Below, in pieces: positions 25,460 through 33,039 of a stretch of DNA of 33,672 nt; position 1 is the stretch's first letter; every line of letters begins with the position of its first letter. The stretch is from Streptomyces cahuitamycinicus (GTDB lineage Bacteria; Actinomycetota; Actinomycetes; Streptomycetales; Streptomycetaceae). A model generated the notes under the pieces. That model saw nothing but the letters and a program-made list of their open reading frames with translations. It searched no databases and was not told the DNA's origin. Location: contig NZ_POUC01000036.1 in the NCBI RefSeq assembly GCF_002891435.1, positions 1 through 33,672 on the forward strand, in the 5' to 3' direction. The position numbers were made by a program, and so were the translations under genes.

Positions 25460-25983
25460 ACAGCCTCGCGGAGGCCGACCGGGTGTGGATCGTGGGCGGG
25501 CCCGGCTGTGGCAAGTCGACCCTCGCCCGCGAACTCGCCGAGCGGCGTGGCATCGAGCCCGTCACGCTCGACGCCTTCTTCTGGGGACCGGACTGGACCC
25601 CGGTGCCCACGGAGGAGTTCCTGGCCCACGTCGACGGGGAACTGGCGGCCGACCGCTGGATCGTCGACGGTCAGTTCGCCGCGAGCGTCGAGGCCTTCGC
25701 GCACCGGGCGGACTGCGTGGTGTGGACGGATCCGCCGCTGCGCGTGACCTGGCCGCGGTTGCTGCGCCGCACCCTGCGGCGCTGGATACGGCGTGAGGAA
25801 CTCTGGGGCGGCGTCCGGGAGACGCTGTGGACCGTCATCGGTCCCCGCTCCATCCTCTGGTACGCCGTCAAGGTCCGTGTGTCCCAACGGCTCGCCAACC
25901 AAGAGCTGTTCGACCAGCTCAGGGGCACCGACGTGCTACTCCTGCATACCCGGGACAGCGATGTGCGCTCTCTGCTGGAATGA
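25441..25983 (+). CDS. Adenylate-kinase/FlaR-like P-loop kinase
   Basis: This 180-residue protein has Walker A GGPGCGKSTLA at about residues 19-29, LDAFFWGPDWTPVP (the substrate-side region of FlaR/topology-modulation-like kinases), and a Walker B-like WIVDGQF. An Arg-rich lid, RLLRRTLRRWIRREE, and a C-terminal LLLHTRDS follow. Its start overlaps the phosphatase gene by 19 bp, and its stop overlaps a possible ATG of the next gene (ATGA). Members phosphorylate small molecules, often nucleotides or related compounds, and the true substrates of most are unknown. Here it may phosphorylate a nucleoside intermediate, or serve self-protection by phosphorylating the product. Confidence 0.8.
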   Translation: MPVPRVNSLAEADRVWIVGGPGCGKSTLARELAERRGIEPVTLDAFFWGPDWTPVPTEEFLAHVDGELAADRWIVDGQFAASVEAFAHRADCVVWTDPPLRVTWPRLLRRTLRRWIRREELWGGVRETLWTVIGPRSILWYAVKVRVSQRLANQELFDQLRGTDVLLLHTRDSDVRSLLE

Positions 25984-26039
25984 ACCCCATTGCGGTTTTG
26001 CCCTACACCCATCCGATCGCCATCCCTGGAGTTCCCCCC

Positions 26040-27215
26040 ATGCACGTCTCCCCGTACGACTCCGTCGACCAGCTGCCGACGGCGGAATGGGACGCTCTGG
26101 TAGTCGGTTCGACGGTCTACTCCAGCAGCGGCTTCGCCGGCGTACGCGCCGAGGAACTGCCGCCTGGAGCCGAGGCCCGTTACTTAATGGCGCGCGACGA
26201 GCGGGGAGCGCCGGTCGCCGGAGCCGAGACGTATGCGTTCGCGCGTCCGCCGCATCTGCTCTACACCCCCGCCGACCTGCTCGCGGGTCTGATCGACGAG
26301 GAACGCCACGCCCATCTCGCGGCCCGGCCCCTGGTGCTCGGCGCGGGCTGGTCGGAGTTCCGGGGCCAGCTGCCGGGCCGGGACGGGGTGACGGCGCCGG
26401 AGCGCTCGGCTGCGGTGCGCGCGCTCACCGCGGGGGCCCTCGACATCGCCGGGACCGCCGGTGCGAGCGTGCTCGGGTACTACTACCTGCCCCGGGCGGA
26501 GGCGCTGGAGGTCGCCGAGGCCCACGCCGACGAAGGAGCCGTACTCCTCTACCACGACGTCGAGACCGTCCTGCCCGTCGGCCTGTGGCAGAACCTGGAC
26601 GACTACCTGGCCTGGCTGCCCTCCGGCCGGCGGCCCCGGGCCCGGCGCGAGCGCAGGGACTTCGGCCGCAGCGGACGGACCATCCGGGAGGTCTCGCTTC
26701 CCGAGGTCGTCAAGGAGATCGCCCCGCTCAACAGTGCGCTGATGCGCCGACACGGACACGAGTACGGCGAGGAGCGCGCGGCGGCCGTGTACGACCGTCA
26801 GGGCCGGCACCTCGGCGACCGCAGCACGCTGCTGCTGGCGGAGGACGCCGGACACCCCGTCGGTTTCGCGCTGCGGTACCGGCACGGCGACACGCTCTAC
26901 GCGCGCGTGGCCGGTTTCGACTACTCGGTGCCCAACGTGGCCGACTATTTCAACCTGGTCTTCTACCACCCCGTCGAGTCGGGCGTCGGCCGCACCGTCC
27001 GGGCGATCCACCTCGGTCTGGGCACCTTCCAGGCCAAGCTGGCGCGTGGTGCCCAGCCGAACCCCCTGTACAGCGTGTTCGTGGGCGTGGACCGGCCGTT
27101 GGCGGCGGACGAGAAGAAGGTCCGCGAACGCAACCGGGCCGAGGCCGAGGCATTCGCCGCCGAGTACGGCAGGTTCGTGGTGGGCGGGCTGAACACCGAC
27201 GACTGGCTGCTGTGA
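26040..27215 (+). CDS. FemAB/GNAT-like acyl- or aminoacyl-transferase, first copy
   Basis: This 391-residue protein belongs to the FemAB-like / peptidoglycan-biosynthesis-recognition group of double-GNAT-fold proteins. The C-terminal half shows the typical LLLAEDAGHPVGFALRYRHG, then LYARVAGFDY, ADYFNLVFY and IHLGLGTFQAKLARGAQPNP. The ATG at 26040 has GGAG 8 bases upstream and aligns with the start of the next gene's product. The in-frame ATG at 25980, which overlaps the kinase stop, is an alternative. Relatives such as the FemX proteins and PacB of pacidamycin transfer aminoacyl groups from tRNA to cell wall precursors or nucleoside peptides. A TTA at codon 49 (26184-26186) predicts bldA dependence. 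Acceptor and donor are unknown. Confidence 0.78.
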   Translation: MHVSPYDSVDQLPTAEWDALVVGSTVYSSSGFAGVRAEELPPGAEARYLMARDERGAPVAGAETYAFARPPHLLYTPADLLAGLIDEERHAHLAARPLVLGAGWSEFRGQLPGRDGVTAPERSAAVRALTAGALDIAGTAGASVLGYYYLPRAEALEVAEAHADEGAVLLYHDVETVLPVGLWQNLDDYLAWLPSGRRPRARRERRDFGRSGRTIREVSLPEVVKEIAPLNSALMRRHGHEYGEERAAAVYDRQGRHLGDRSTLLLAEDAGHPVGFALRYRHGDTLYARVAGFDYSVPNVADYFNLVFYHPVESGVGRTVRAIHLGLGTFQAKLARGAQPNPLYSVFVGVDRPLAADEKKVRERNRAEAEAFAAEYGRFVVGGLNTDDWLL

Positions 27216-27234
27216 GCAAGAGGAGGAAGCGCAC

Positions 27235-28353
27235 ATGCCTGATGTGAAGCACTTCGAGTCGATCGACGACATCGACCGGGACGCCTGGGACGCGCTCGCG
27301 CCGGGCAGCTGCTTCTACCAGGGCCACGCCTGGCTGCGCGGTCAGGAGCGGCCCGACTTCGCCACCCCTGGATACCTCACGGTCGAGGCCGACGGCGAAC
27401 TCCTCGCCGGGACGCCGTACTACGACTTCCCGGCCGAGAACGCGCCGCCCCTGCCGGACGTAGCCGAAGGCCGCACCGTGCTCAGACTCGGCACCCGCAC
27501 CGGTTACCACAACGAGTTTCTGCTGCCGAAGGATCCCGGCACGGCGCCGGAGGCACTCGACGCCCTGGTCGCCGGTGCCGCCGAGCGCGCCGCCGCACTG
27601 GACTGCGACGCGCTGCTCTTCGACTTCCTCACCACCAACAGTCTGCGGCTGCTCGCGAGCCGGTTCGAGGTGCGGGCCCAACTGCGGGCCGCCGAAGCCG
27701 TGGTGCACAACGACGGCGGAACCTTCGAGTCCTACCGGCATCTGCTCGGCCGGAACGTCCGCAAGCGCGAGTACGAGATCCGGCGCTTCGCGGGCTCCGG
27801 GCTGCGCGTGGAGACAGCCCCGCTCTCCGCCTGCGTCGACGAGTTCGCGCCCCTGGTCGGCCAGACCATGGACCGCTACGGCGCCTCGCTCGACCCCGCG
27901 GAGATCCACACGTTCCTGACCGTCCAGGCGCGCTGTCTGGACGACCTGAGCACGGTGTTCCGCTGCGTCGACGAGGAGGGGCGCCTGGTCGGCGCCAACC
28001 TGAGCTTCGACTGGCGGGACACCTGCTATGCCCGGGTGGCCGGCTTCGACTACGCGCGGACGCGGAACGCGTACGAGTACTTCAACGCCGTGTACTACGA
28101 ACCGCTGCACCACATGGAACGCCACGGCATGACCGCGCTCCACCTCGGGCCCTCCGCTCTGAAGGCGAAGGTGCATCGTGGGGCGTCACTGCACCCGTTG
28201 TGGGCGGCCGTCGTCCCGCTGCCGGCCGCTGCGGGCGCCGGGCTGCGGCGCGACGCGGTGGCGGACCAGGCCCTCGCCGACGCGGTACGGGAAGAGGCGG
28301 GCGGCGGCATGAGCGACGAGGAGTGGGACCTGAGCCGCGTCACTCCCCTGTGA
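27235..28353 (+). CDS. FemAB/GNAT-like acyl- or aminoacyl-transferase, second copy
   Basis: This 372-residue protein is a paralogue of the preceding gene product. Both begin with a short strand and a D-x-W-DAL motif (DRDAWDALAPGSCFYQ), and both share CYARVAGFDY or LYARVAGFDY, YEYFNAVYY and LHLGPSALKAKVHRGA. GGAGG lies 8 bases before the ATG. It follows the first copy by 19 bp, so the two are probably a tandem duplication kept for two sequential or alternative transfers. It is the last gene of the plus-strand operon, and its 3' end overlaps the convergent dioxygenase gene by 14 bp. No TTA codon was seen. Confidence 0.78.
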   Translation: MPDVKHFESIDDIDRDAWDALAPGSCFYQGHAWLRGQERPDFATPGYLTVEADGELLAGTPYYDFPAENAPPLPDVAEGRTVLRLGTRTGYHNEFLLPKDPGTAPEALDALVAGAAERAAALDCDALLFDFLTTNSLRLLASRFEVRAQLRAAEAVVHNDGGTFESYRHLLGRNVRKREYEIRRFAGSGLRVETAPLSACVDEFAPLVGQTMDRYGASLDPAEIHTFLTVQARCLDDLSTVFRCVDEEGRLVGANLSFDWRDTCYARVAGFDYARTRNAYEYFNAVYYEPLHHMERHGMTALHLGPSALKAKVHRGASLHPLWAAVVPLPAAAGAGLRRDAVADQALADAVREEAGGGMSDEEWDLSRVTPL

Positions 28354-29269
28354 CGGGTGCCTCGCCGTCGGGCGCGTGGACGGGCCACAGCACCGGGCAA
28401 AACTCCGGGTCGGAGTAGTCCGGTTGGCCGACGGGGGTCCTGCGGACCAGGGAGTCGTGCTTGTACGGCTCCTGCCGCCCGTCGGAGAGGGTGTGGTCGC
28501 GGTAGGTGTTCGTCCCGTCCTGAAGGTGGAACGAGATGGCCCGACGCGGGCGGGGACTGCGGTTGGCGCCGCTGCCGTGGTAGAGGTGGCAGTGGTGGAA
28601 GGTCATGTGCCCCTTGGGAATGTGCACCGGAACCTTTTCCACCACGGCGCCGTTCCGCTCCGCGTCACCGTTCAGAAGATACTCGCGCCCCACGTCCCGC
28701 GGATCACCGACCGGCCGTGCGGCGCCGTGCCGATGCCGCCAGAGATGGCTTCCGTTCACCATGGTAATCGTGCCCGACTCCTCAGTGCAGTCGTGGAACG
28801 GAATGAAAGCGGTCAGCATTTGGTTCGACGAGCAAGTGGGCCAGAAATACTTGTCGAAATGCCAGGACACAATGTTGGACTTCTCGTCGACGATCGGCGG
28901 CTTGTAGATCAGCGTCGCCTGGAAAACGCGTATTTCATGCGTCTGCGCCAAACGGGCCGCGACTGCCCCGATGATGGGTTTCCGCAGGATCTTCCCAATG
29001 ATTTCGTCCTGGTAGTGGATGTAGTCGTTGTTGCGCTGGACGTCACCGTCCGCAGGCGTCCAGTCGGCCAGTCTGTCTGGCCGTAAGGGAAGCTCACGGT
29101 CGCGATGACCTGCATAATAGCGCTCGCTGGCCTCCGTCAGAGCGTCCGCTTCATCGTCAGTGAGCAGCTTCTCGGACAAATACCAGCCGCGCTCCGAATA
29201 AATCCGGACATCTTCCTCGCGGGGGAGCAGGCCGACTTCCTCGGGGGTAAGTCCAGAATGGTCGTACAT
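28340..29269 (-). CDS. PhyH-type Fe(II)/2-oxoglutarate-dependent dioxygenase
   Basis: This 309-residue protein of the phytanoyl-CoA dioxygenase family starts at ATG 29269, with AGGAG 7 bases upstream; the upstream ATG at 29311 is less likely. The metal-binding H137-x-D139 lies in SWHFDKYFW. The distal histidine is in CHLYHGSGANRS (H231, or H228), and R243 in PRRAISFHL is the likely 2-oxoglutarate anchor. Such enzymes hydroxylate, halogenate or epimerise small molecules in many natural product pathways. Codon 62 is TTA (29086-29084). It is transcribed towards the biosynthetic operon and overlaps its 3' end, and is divergent from the exporter gene. Confidence 0.88.
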   Translation of the reverse strand: MYDHSGLTPEEVGLLPREEDVRIYSERGWYLSEKLLTDDEADALTEASERYYAGHRDRELPLRPDRLADWTPADGDVQRNNDYIHYQDEIIGKILRKPIIGAVAARLAQTHEIRVFQATLIYKPPIVDEKSNIVSWHFDKYFWPTCSSNQMLTAFIPFHDCTEESGTITMVNGSHLWRHRHGAARPVGDPRDVGREYLLNGDAERNGAVVEKVPVHIPKGHMTFHHCHLYHGSGANRSPRPRRAISFHLQDGTNTYRDHTLSDGRQEPYKHDSLVRRTPVGQPDYSDPEFCPVLWPVHAPDGEAPVTGE

Positions 29270-29392
29270 CCCTCGACTCCTGTTACCGAAAATGGGGTGC
29301 AACAGCGGCATCGCCCCTCACGGTAGCGGACGGGAGTGCCCCATGCTAGCGTTGCAGTGATTTTTTCACAGAGGGTTTGACCGGGGGTTGGA

Positions 29393-30703
29393 GTGGCCAT
29401 ATTCGACAGGGATACCCGAATCCTTGTTGCGGAGAACAAAGACTTCCGCAACATCTGGCTGGGGGAAACCTCGGCGCATTTCGGCGGACAGTTGACCAGT
29501 TTTCTCCTACCCCTGATCGCGGTCACCTACCTCCACTCCGACGGCACGGGCGTGGGCCTCGTCTCGGCCGTGCAGTTCCTCCCCGTCGTGGTGCTCTCGC
29601 TGATCGCCGGTGTCATGGTCGACCGGTATCCGCCGCGCCGCACCCTCGTCACTGCCAGCCTCGCGCAGGGCGCGGCGCTGGCGGCGCTGGGCGCCTTCCA
29701 GGCGGCCGACGGGCTGACCTTCGGCCAACTCGTCGGCGCCGCCGCCGTCATCGGTGTCGCCACCGTCTTCTACGAGGTCGCCTACCAGTCCACGCTCCCC
29801 AGGATCCTGCCGCTGGGCTCCATCGCCGCGGCCAACGGTCTGCATCAGGCGACGTACTCGGTCAGCACCCTCGCCGGACCGTCCGCGGCCGGCTTCCTCG
29901 TCGGCAGGCTGGGGTTGTCGCCGGCCCTGACGGTGGCCGCCGCGTGCTCCGCGGGTGCCGTCGTCAGCGGTCTGCTGCTGCGGGGCGTCAAGGCCCCCGA
30001 ACAACCTCGTGAGTCAGCGCTGAAGGCGATCGGCTCCGGGCTCCGCTACACCTGGTCACTACGCCCGATCCGGGACCTGTGCGTCCAGGCCGGTCTGTCG
30101 AACCTGCACGAGAAGGCCTTCCTCACCATCTTCCTGGTGTTCGCCGTCCGCGGGCTCGACATGAGCGGCACCACCGTGGGCGTGGTCATCGGTATCGGCA
30201 GCGTGGGTGCCCTGCTCGGTTCACTCTGCGCCAACCGGCTCACCAAGCGGTGGGCCGTCGGCGGCGTGCTGGCCCTGGGGGCGGTGCTGGCCGCGCTCGG
30301 CCTGCTGCTCGTTCCGATCGTCAGTCATGTCGGCGTGTTCGTCGCCGTGCTCGCGTCGGTCGCCATGATGCTGAACGGCTTCGGTGTGGCGCTGTTCAAC
30401 GTGTTCGCCGTGAGCCTGCGGCAGGCCATTCCGCCGGAGCACCAGATCGGTGCGGTGACCGCGAGTTATCGGCTGGTCGCCCTGGGCACGCTGCCCCTGG
30501 GCGCCGTCGTCGGTGGTGCCCTGGCCGATGCGCTGTCCCCCGGCACGGCCCTCTGGGTCGTCGGGCTCTCCTACCTCGTTGTCTCGTTCTGGCTGACCCT
30601 CTCGCCCCTCCGGGGGGCCCGCACCCTGGAGGAGGCGCAGCGCCTCGGCCGTACGGCGGAAGCGTCCAGGACCGAGGACACGGACAGGTCCCCCTCGGCC
30701 TGA
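29393..30703 (+). CDS. Major facilitator superfamily exporter
   Basis: This 436-residue integral membrane protein has about 12 predicted helices. The MFS loop 2-3 motif appears as GVMVDRYPPRRTL, and the N-terminal FRNIWLGETSAHFGGQLTSF matches the macrolide-efflux (MefA-like) branch of drug exporters. The GTG at 29393 has only a weak ribosome binding site. It is divergent from the PhyH gene across a 123-bp gap, and together they close the cluster. It likely exports the product and gives self-resistance; the substrate is inferred from position only. Confidence 0.88.
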   Translation: MAIFDRDTRILVAENKDFRNIWLGETSAHFGGQLTSFLLPLIAVTYLHSDGTGVGLVSAVQFLPVVVLSLIAGVMVDRYPPRRTLVTASLAQGAALAALGAFQAADGLTFGQLVGAAAVIGVATVFYEVAYQSTLPRILPLGSIAAANGLHQATYSVSTLAGPSAAGFLVGRLGLSPALTVAAACSAGAVVSGLLLRGVKAPEQPRESALKAIGSGLRYTWSLRPIRDLCVQAGLSNLHEKAFLTIFLVFAVRGLDMSGTTVGVVIGIGSVGALLGSLCANRLTKRWAVGGVLALGAVLAALGLLLVPIVSHVGVFVAVLASVAMMLNGFGVALFNVFAVSLRQAIPPEHQIGAVTASYRLVALGTLPLGAVVGGALADALSPGTALWVVGLSYLVVSFWLTLSPLRGARTLEEAQRLGRTAEASRTEDTDRSPSA

Positions 30704-30725
30704 GAGCGATGTCAGGGCTCGGCGC

Positions 30726-31118
30726 TCACACGGAAGCGCGTGCGCCGGGCATGCCTGCGGGAAAGATTCGCTCGTGCTGGGTGCGGCATACGAGGCGGCC
30801 CTGATGGATCACCACACGGTCCGCTCGGGCGTCCGCCATGGCATCGGCGAGGGTGTCCGCCCGTACGGCCATCAGCTCTGCGGGCGCCCCTGGTTCGATG
30901 GGTGTGCGGGCCAAGCCCATGACCGTCCGTGCCGCGCCGCTGACGGCATCGTAGGCGGAACGCGGCGACAGGTGACCCGCCAGGACCAGCAACGAGGCCG
31001 TCTCCATGGGGTCGAACCGGCCTAGGGGGTTGAACGGATCCCGCGCATTGTCCCCACCGCCCGCCACGGTGACTCCGGCGGCGCGCAGCGAAGCGATCGC
31101 CGTCAGCCCTCTCGGCAT
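30726..31118 (-). pseudogene. C-terminal fragment of a cytosine-deaminase-like amidohydrolase
   Basis: The 130 residues match the last third of CodA-like amidohydrolases. MPRGLTAIASLRAAGVTVAG is followed by GGDNARDPFNPLGR, which corresponds to the region of CodA that holds a metal-binding Asp, then ETASLLVLAGHLS and an end-domain strand RVVIHQGRLVC. In intact homologues PRGLTA lies deep inside the protein, after the HxH and other metal ligands. Here the frame meets a TGA about 40 bases upstream and the N-terminal two thirds are missing. It is therefore a remnant and cannot be active on its own. It converges with the exporter gene, with a 22-bp gap. Confidence 0.7.
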
Positions 31119-31511
31119 GGCGATCGTCCGCCCGGTGCTCAGCCGCTGCCACGACCGTGGTCAGGGTGATGGCGGCGGGGACCGCCTGGACGAAGAAGAT
31201 GCGGACGCTGGAACGGACGCTACCTCGACATCAACTACGGCGACACGGCTATGTACGTCGAGCAGCCGCCGGTCTCCGATGCAACCTGCTGCAGGGGAGG
31301 TATCTGTGTGCTCCGGAACTGGAACCCACCATGAGGTAAGGGTATCTGCAGGTGACGGAAGTCATCGCAGGGGCCCGTTTCTCGTTTCCGGGACCGTTGT
31401 GAAACATCACACAGCTCGGCCATGTCGTATGGCAGGCCCCGCAGCGTGAGCTAACTCACGGGCGGGGCCTGTCGGCGTCTGCGTGGCCGTCGGCGGTGCC
31501 GCTCCCGGGGT
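31119..31511. other. Stretch with gene debris but no intact gene
   Basis: A plus-strand frame at about 31200-31336 encodes GRWNGRYLDINYGDTAMYVE and ends NWNPP. It has coding-like G/C third positions but no start, and I do not recognise it. On the minus strand, about 31152-31200 encodes a hydrophobic FVQAVPAAITLTTVVAAA. A short palindrome, TGTGA-AACA-TCACA, lies at 31398-31411. The region appears to be a deletion scar. Confidence 0.35.
31433..31471 (-). terminator. Terminator hairpin of the SPL-family gene
   Basis: CAGGCCCCGC (31433-31442) pairs with GCGGGGCCTG (31462-31471), and the inner GTGAG (31446-31450) pairs with CTCAC (31455-31459) around CTAA. It lies about 40 bp after the stop of the minus-strand gene. 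Confidence 0.65.
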
Positions 31512-32687
31512 TCAGAAGGCGTAGCGCACGCGTAGCCAGGGCGTGTGGTGGTCGATCAGGGCGCGCAGGGTGTGCACGGCCTCCGCTTTGACCTTGTTGC
31601 GGTAGCGGATGTTGAGGGCGCCGTTCTCGGAGCGCTTGGCCTGCTGGAGCTCGGGCCGCCACAGGGCTTCCTCGGCTCGGGGGTGCCAGCCGAGGTTGAC
31701 CTCGTGCAGGTCCCGGTTGTGGGTGAGCATGATCACCTCTGCGGCGGCCTGCTGCTTGACCCGCGGGGGCAGGGTGTCGTCGAGGTGGGTGAGCAGCTCG
31801 GCCCAGGCGTCCTGCCAGCCGGGGCGGACGACCACGGGCGAGAGGTTGAAGTGCACTTCGTATCCCGCGTCCAGGAAGTCCGCCGCGACACCGATGCGCT
31901 CGGCTACGGGCGAGGTGCGCACGTCGAGCAGCCGGGCGTCGTCCGGCGGCATCAGCGAGAACCGGATGCGGGTGCGGCCACGCGGGTCGAGGGCCAGCAG
32001 GTCGGGGTTGACGAACTTGGTGGCGAAGGACGCCTTGGCGGTGGGCCACTGCCGGAAGGCGTGCACCAGGTCCGCGGTGTTGTCGCAGATCAGGGCGTCC
32101 ACCGAGCAGTCGCCGTTCTCACCGATGTCGTACACCCACGCCTCGGGGTCGCACTGGTTCGGCTCGGCCTTGGGCCCCTGCCGTGCGATGTGCCGCGCGA
32201 GGTGGGCGATGATCCGGTCGATGTTGGTGAAGACGGTGATGGGGTTGGCGTATCCCTTGCGCCGGGGCACGTAGCAGTAGGCGCAGGCCATGGCGCAGCC
32301 GTTGGAGGCGCCGGGAGCGATCCAGTCCGCCGACCGGCCGTTGGGGCGTGTGGTGAGGGTCTTCTTCTCGCCCAGGACCAGCGTCTCTCCCTTGACGCGC
32401 ACCCAGCGCTCGACGTTGCCCTCGTTGCCGTGCAGCCCGGGGATGCGCCAGTGGGAGTCCACCGTGGTCATCCGCGCCTCGGGGAACCGGGCGCTGATCT
32501 GGCGTCCGCGGGGGGACGCGGCGGCTGCGGGCTCGGCGTAGATCTCCCGCACGGGCAGCAGCCTGCGGGCCGTGGCGGAGGCCCGGAAGTGTGAGTGCGT
32601 GCCGGGAGCGGCGGGGCCGGGGGTGAGGGCGTCGAGCCCGAACAGTGCGCCGGAGTCGTCGTCCGGGGTGCCGGACGGGTGGTGCAT
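31512..32687 (-). CDS. Spore photoproduct lyase family radical SAM protein
   Basis: This 391-residue protein starts at ATG 32687, with GGGAG 5 bases upstream. The radical SAM cysteines are C131-x3-C135-x2-C138 (CAMACAYC), followed by YVPRRKGYANPITVFTNID. The C-terminal part holds IMLTHNRDLHEVNLGWHP and LNIRYRNKVK. Family members split spore photoproduct thymine dimers in Bacillus, but actinobacterial members are common and their substrate is mostly untested. An N-terminal disordered stretch of about 70 residues precedes the core. No neighbour suggests a partner. The family call is firm and the reaction is not. Confidence 0.85.
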   Translation of the reverse strand: MHHPSGTPDDDSGALFGLDALTPGPAAPGTHSHFRASATARRLLPVREIYAEPAAAASPRGRQISARFPEARMTTVDSHWRIPGLHGNEGNVERWVRVKGETLVLGEKKTLTTRPNGRSADWIAPGASNGCAMACAYCYVPRRKGYANPITVFTNIDRIIAHLARHIARQGPKAEPNQCDPEAWVYDIGENGDCSVDALICDNTADLVHAFRQWPTAKASFATKFVNPDLLALDPRGRTRIRFSLMPPDDARLLDVRTSPVAERIGVAADFLDAGYEVHFNLSPVVVRPGWQDAWAELLTHLDDTLPPRVKQQAAAEVIMLTHNRDLHEVNLGWHPRAEEALWRPELQQAKRSENGALNIRYRNKVKAEAVHTLRALIDHHTPWLRVRYAF

Positions 32688-33039
32688 GAGTGCTCCCGTA
32701 CGGATGCGTGCGAGGGGGGAGGGGCCGCCCGTCACCGGAAGGCCGGTGGATGAGTTGTGCCGGCTGAGCCGGACACCCGTGGCGCGGGGGCGACGTCGGG
32801 TGGTGATGTGATCGCAGGCGCTCGCCGCGATCATCTCCGTGGTCGCCTCGGTTGCGCCTGGCGGCGATGCCCCATGGTGTGCGGGGCGGGCCTGACCTCC
32901 AGTCTACCGGCGCGTCGCCTGGTGGAGCCGGGCCTGGGCCCAGGTCCCTCCCTGGGCCCCTGGACCGTCGCCGCGATGTATGAAAACCAGCGAGTCGGTT
33001 TCATTGCGTCGCCATCAGAGCCCTGCAGGGGAGCCACGG
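32688..33039. promoter_or_regulatory. Divergent regulatory gap before the butyrolactone-receptor-type gene
   Basis: This 352-bp gap separates divergent genes. It contains the perfect 12-bp palindrome CCTGGGCCCAGG (32933-32944), and CCTGGGCCC recurs at 32951-32959. The operator candidate described separately follows. No clear -35/-10 pair was identified. Confidence 0.4.
32980..33004. promoter_or_regulatory. Candidate autoregulatory operator (ARE-like palindrome)
   Basis: This is an imperfect 25-bp palindrome with half-sites ATGAAAACCA (32980-32989) and TCGGTTTCAT (32995-33004); 8 of 12 position pairs are complementary. AAACC-N8-GGTTT resembles the operators bound by gamma-butyrolactone receptors. 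It ends 36 bp before the start of a gene of exactly that family, as expected for self-repression. Confidence 0.6.

Noticed and set aside
21059..28353. Phage-type DNA hypermodification operon (hydroxymethyl-pyrimidine plus kinase plus transferases)
   Set aside because: There are no polymerase, DNA-binding or other phage genes. An exporter, an ECF importer, TTA codons and the Ala at the ribose-contact position fit a secreted small molecule better.
17492..30703. The mildiomycin or bacimethrin cluster itself
   Set aside because: No MilB-like CMP glycosidase, glucuronyl transferase, thiaminase or ThiD-like kinase is present. Only the hydroxymethylase-like step is shared.
31398..31411. TGTGA-AACA-TCACA as a Crp-type binding site
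   Set aside because: The spacer is four bases, not six, and it lies in gene debris with no promoter or gene start nearby.
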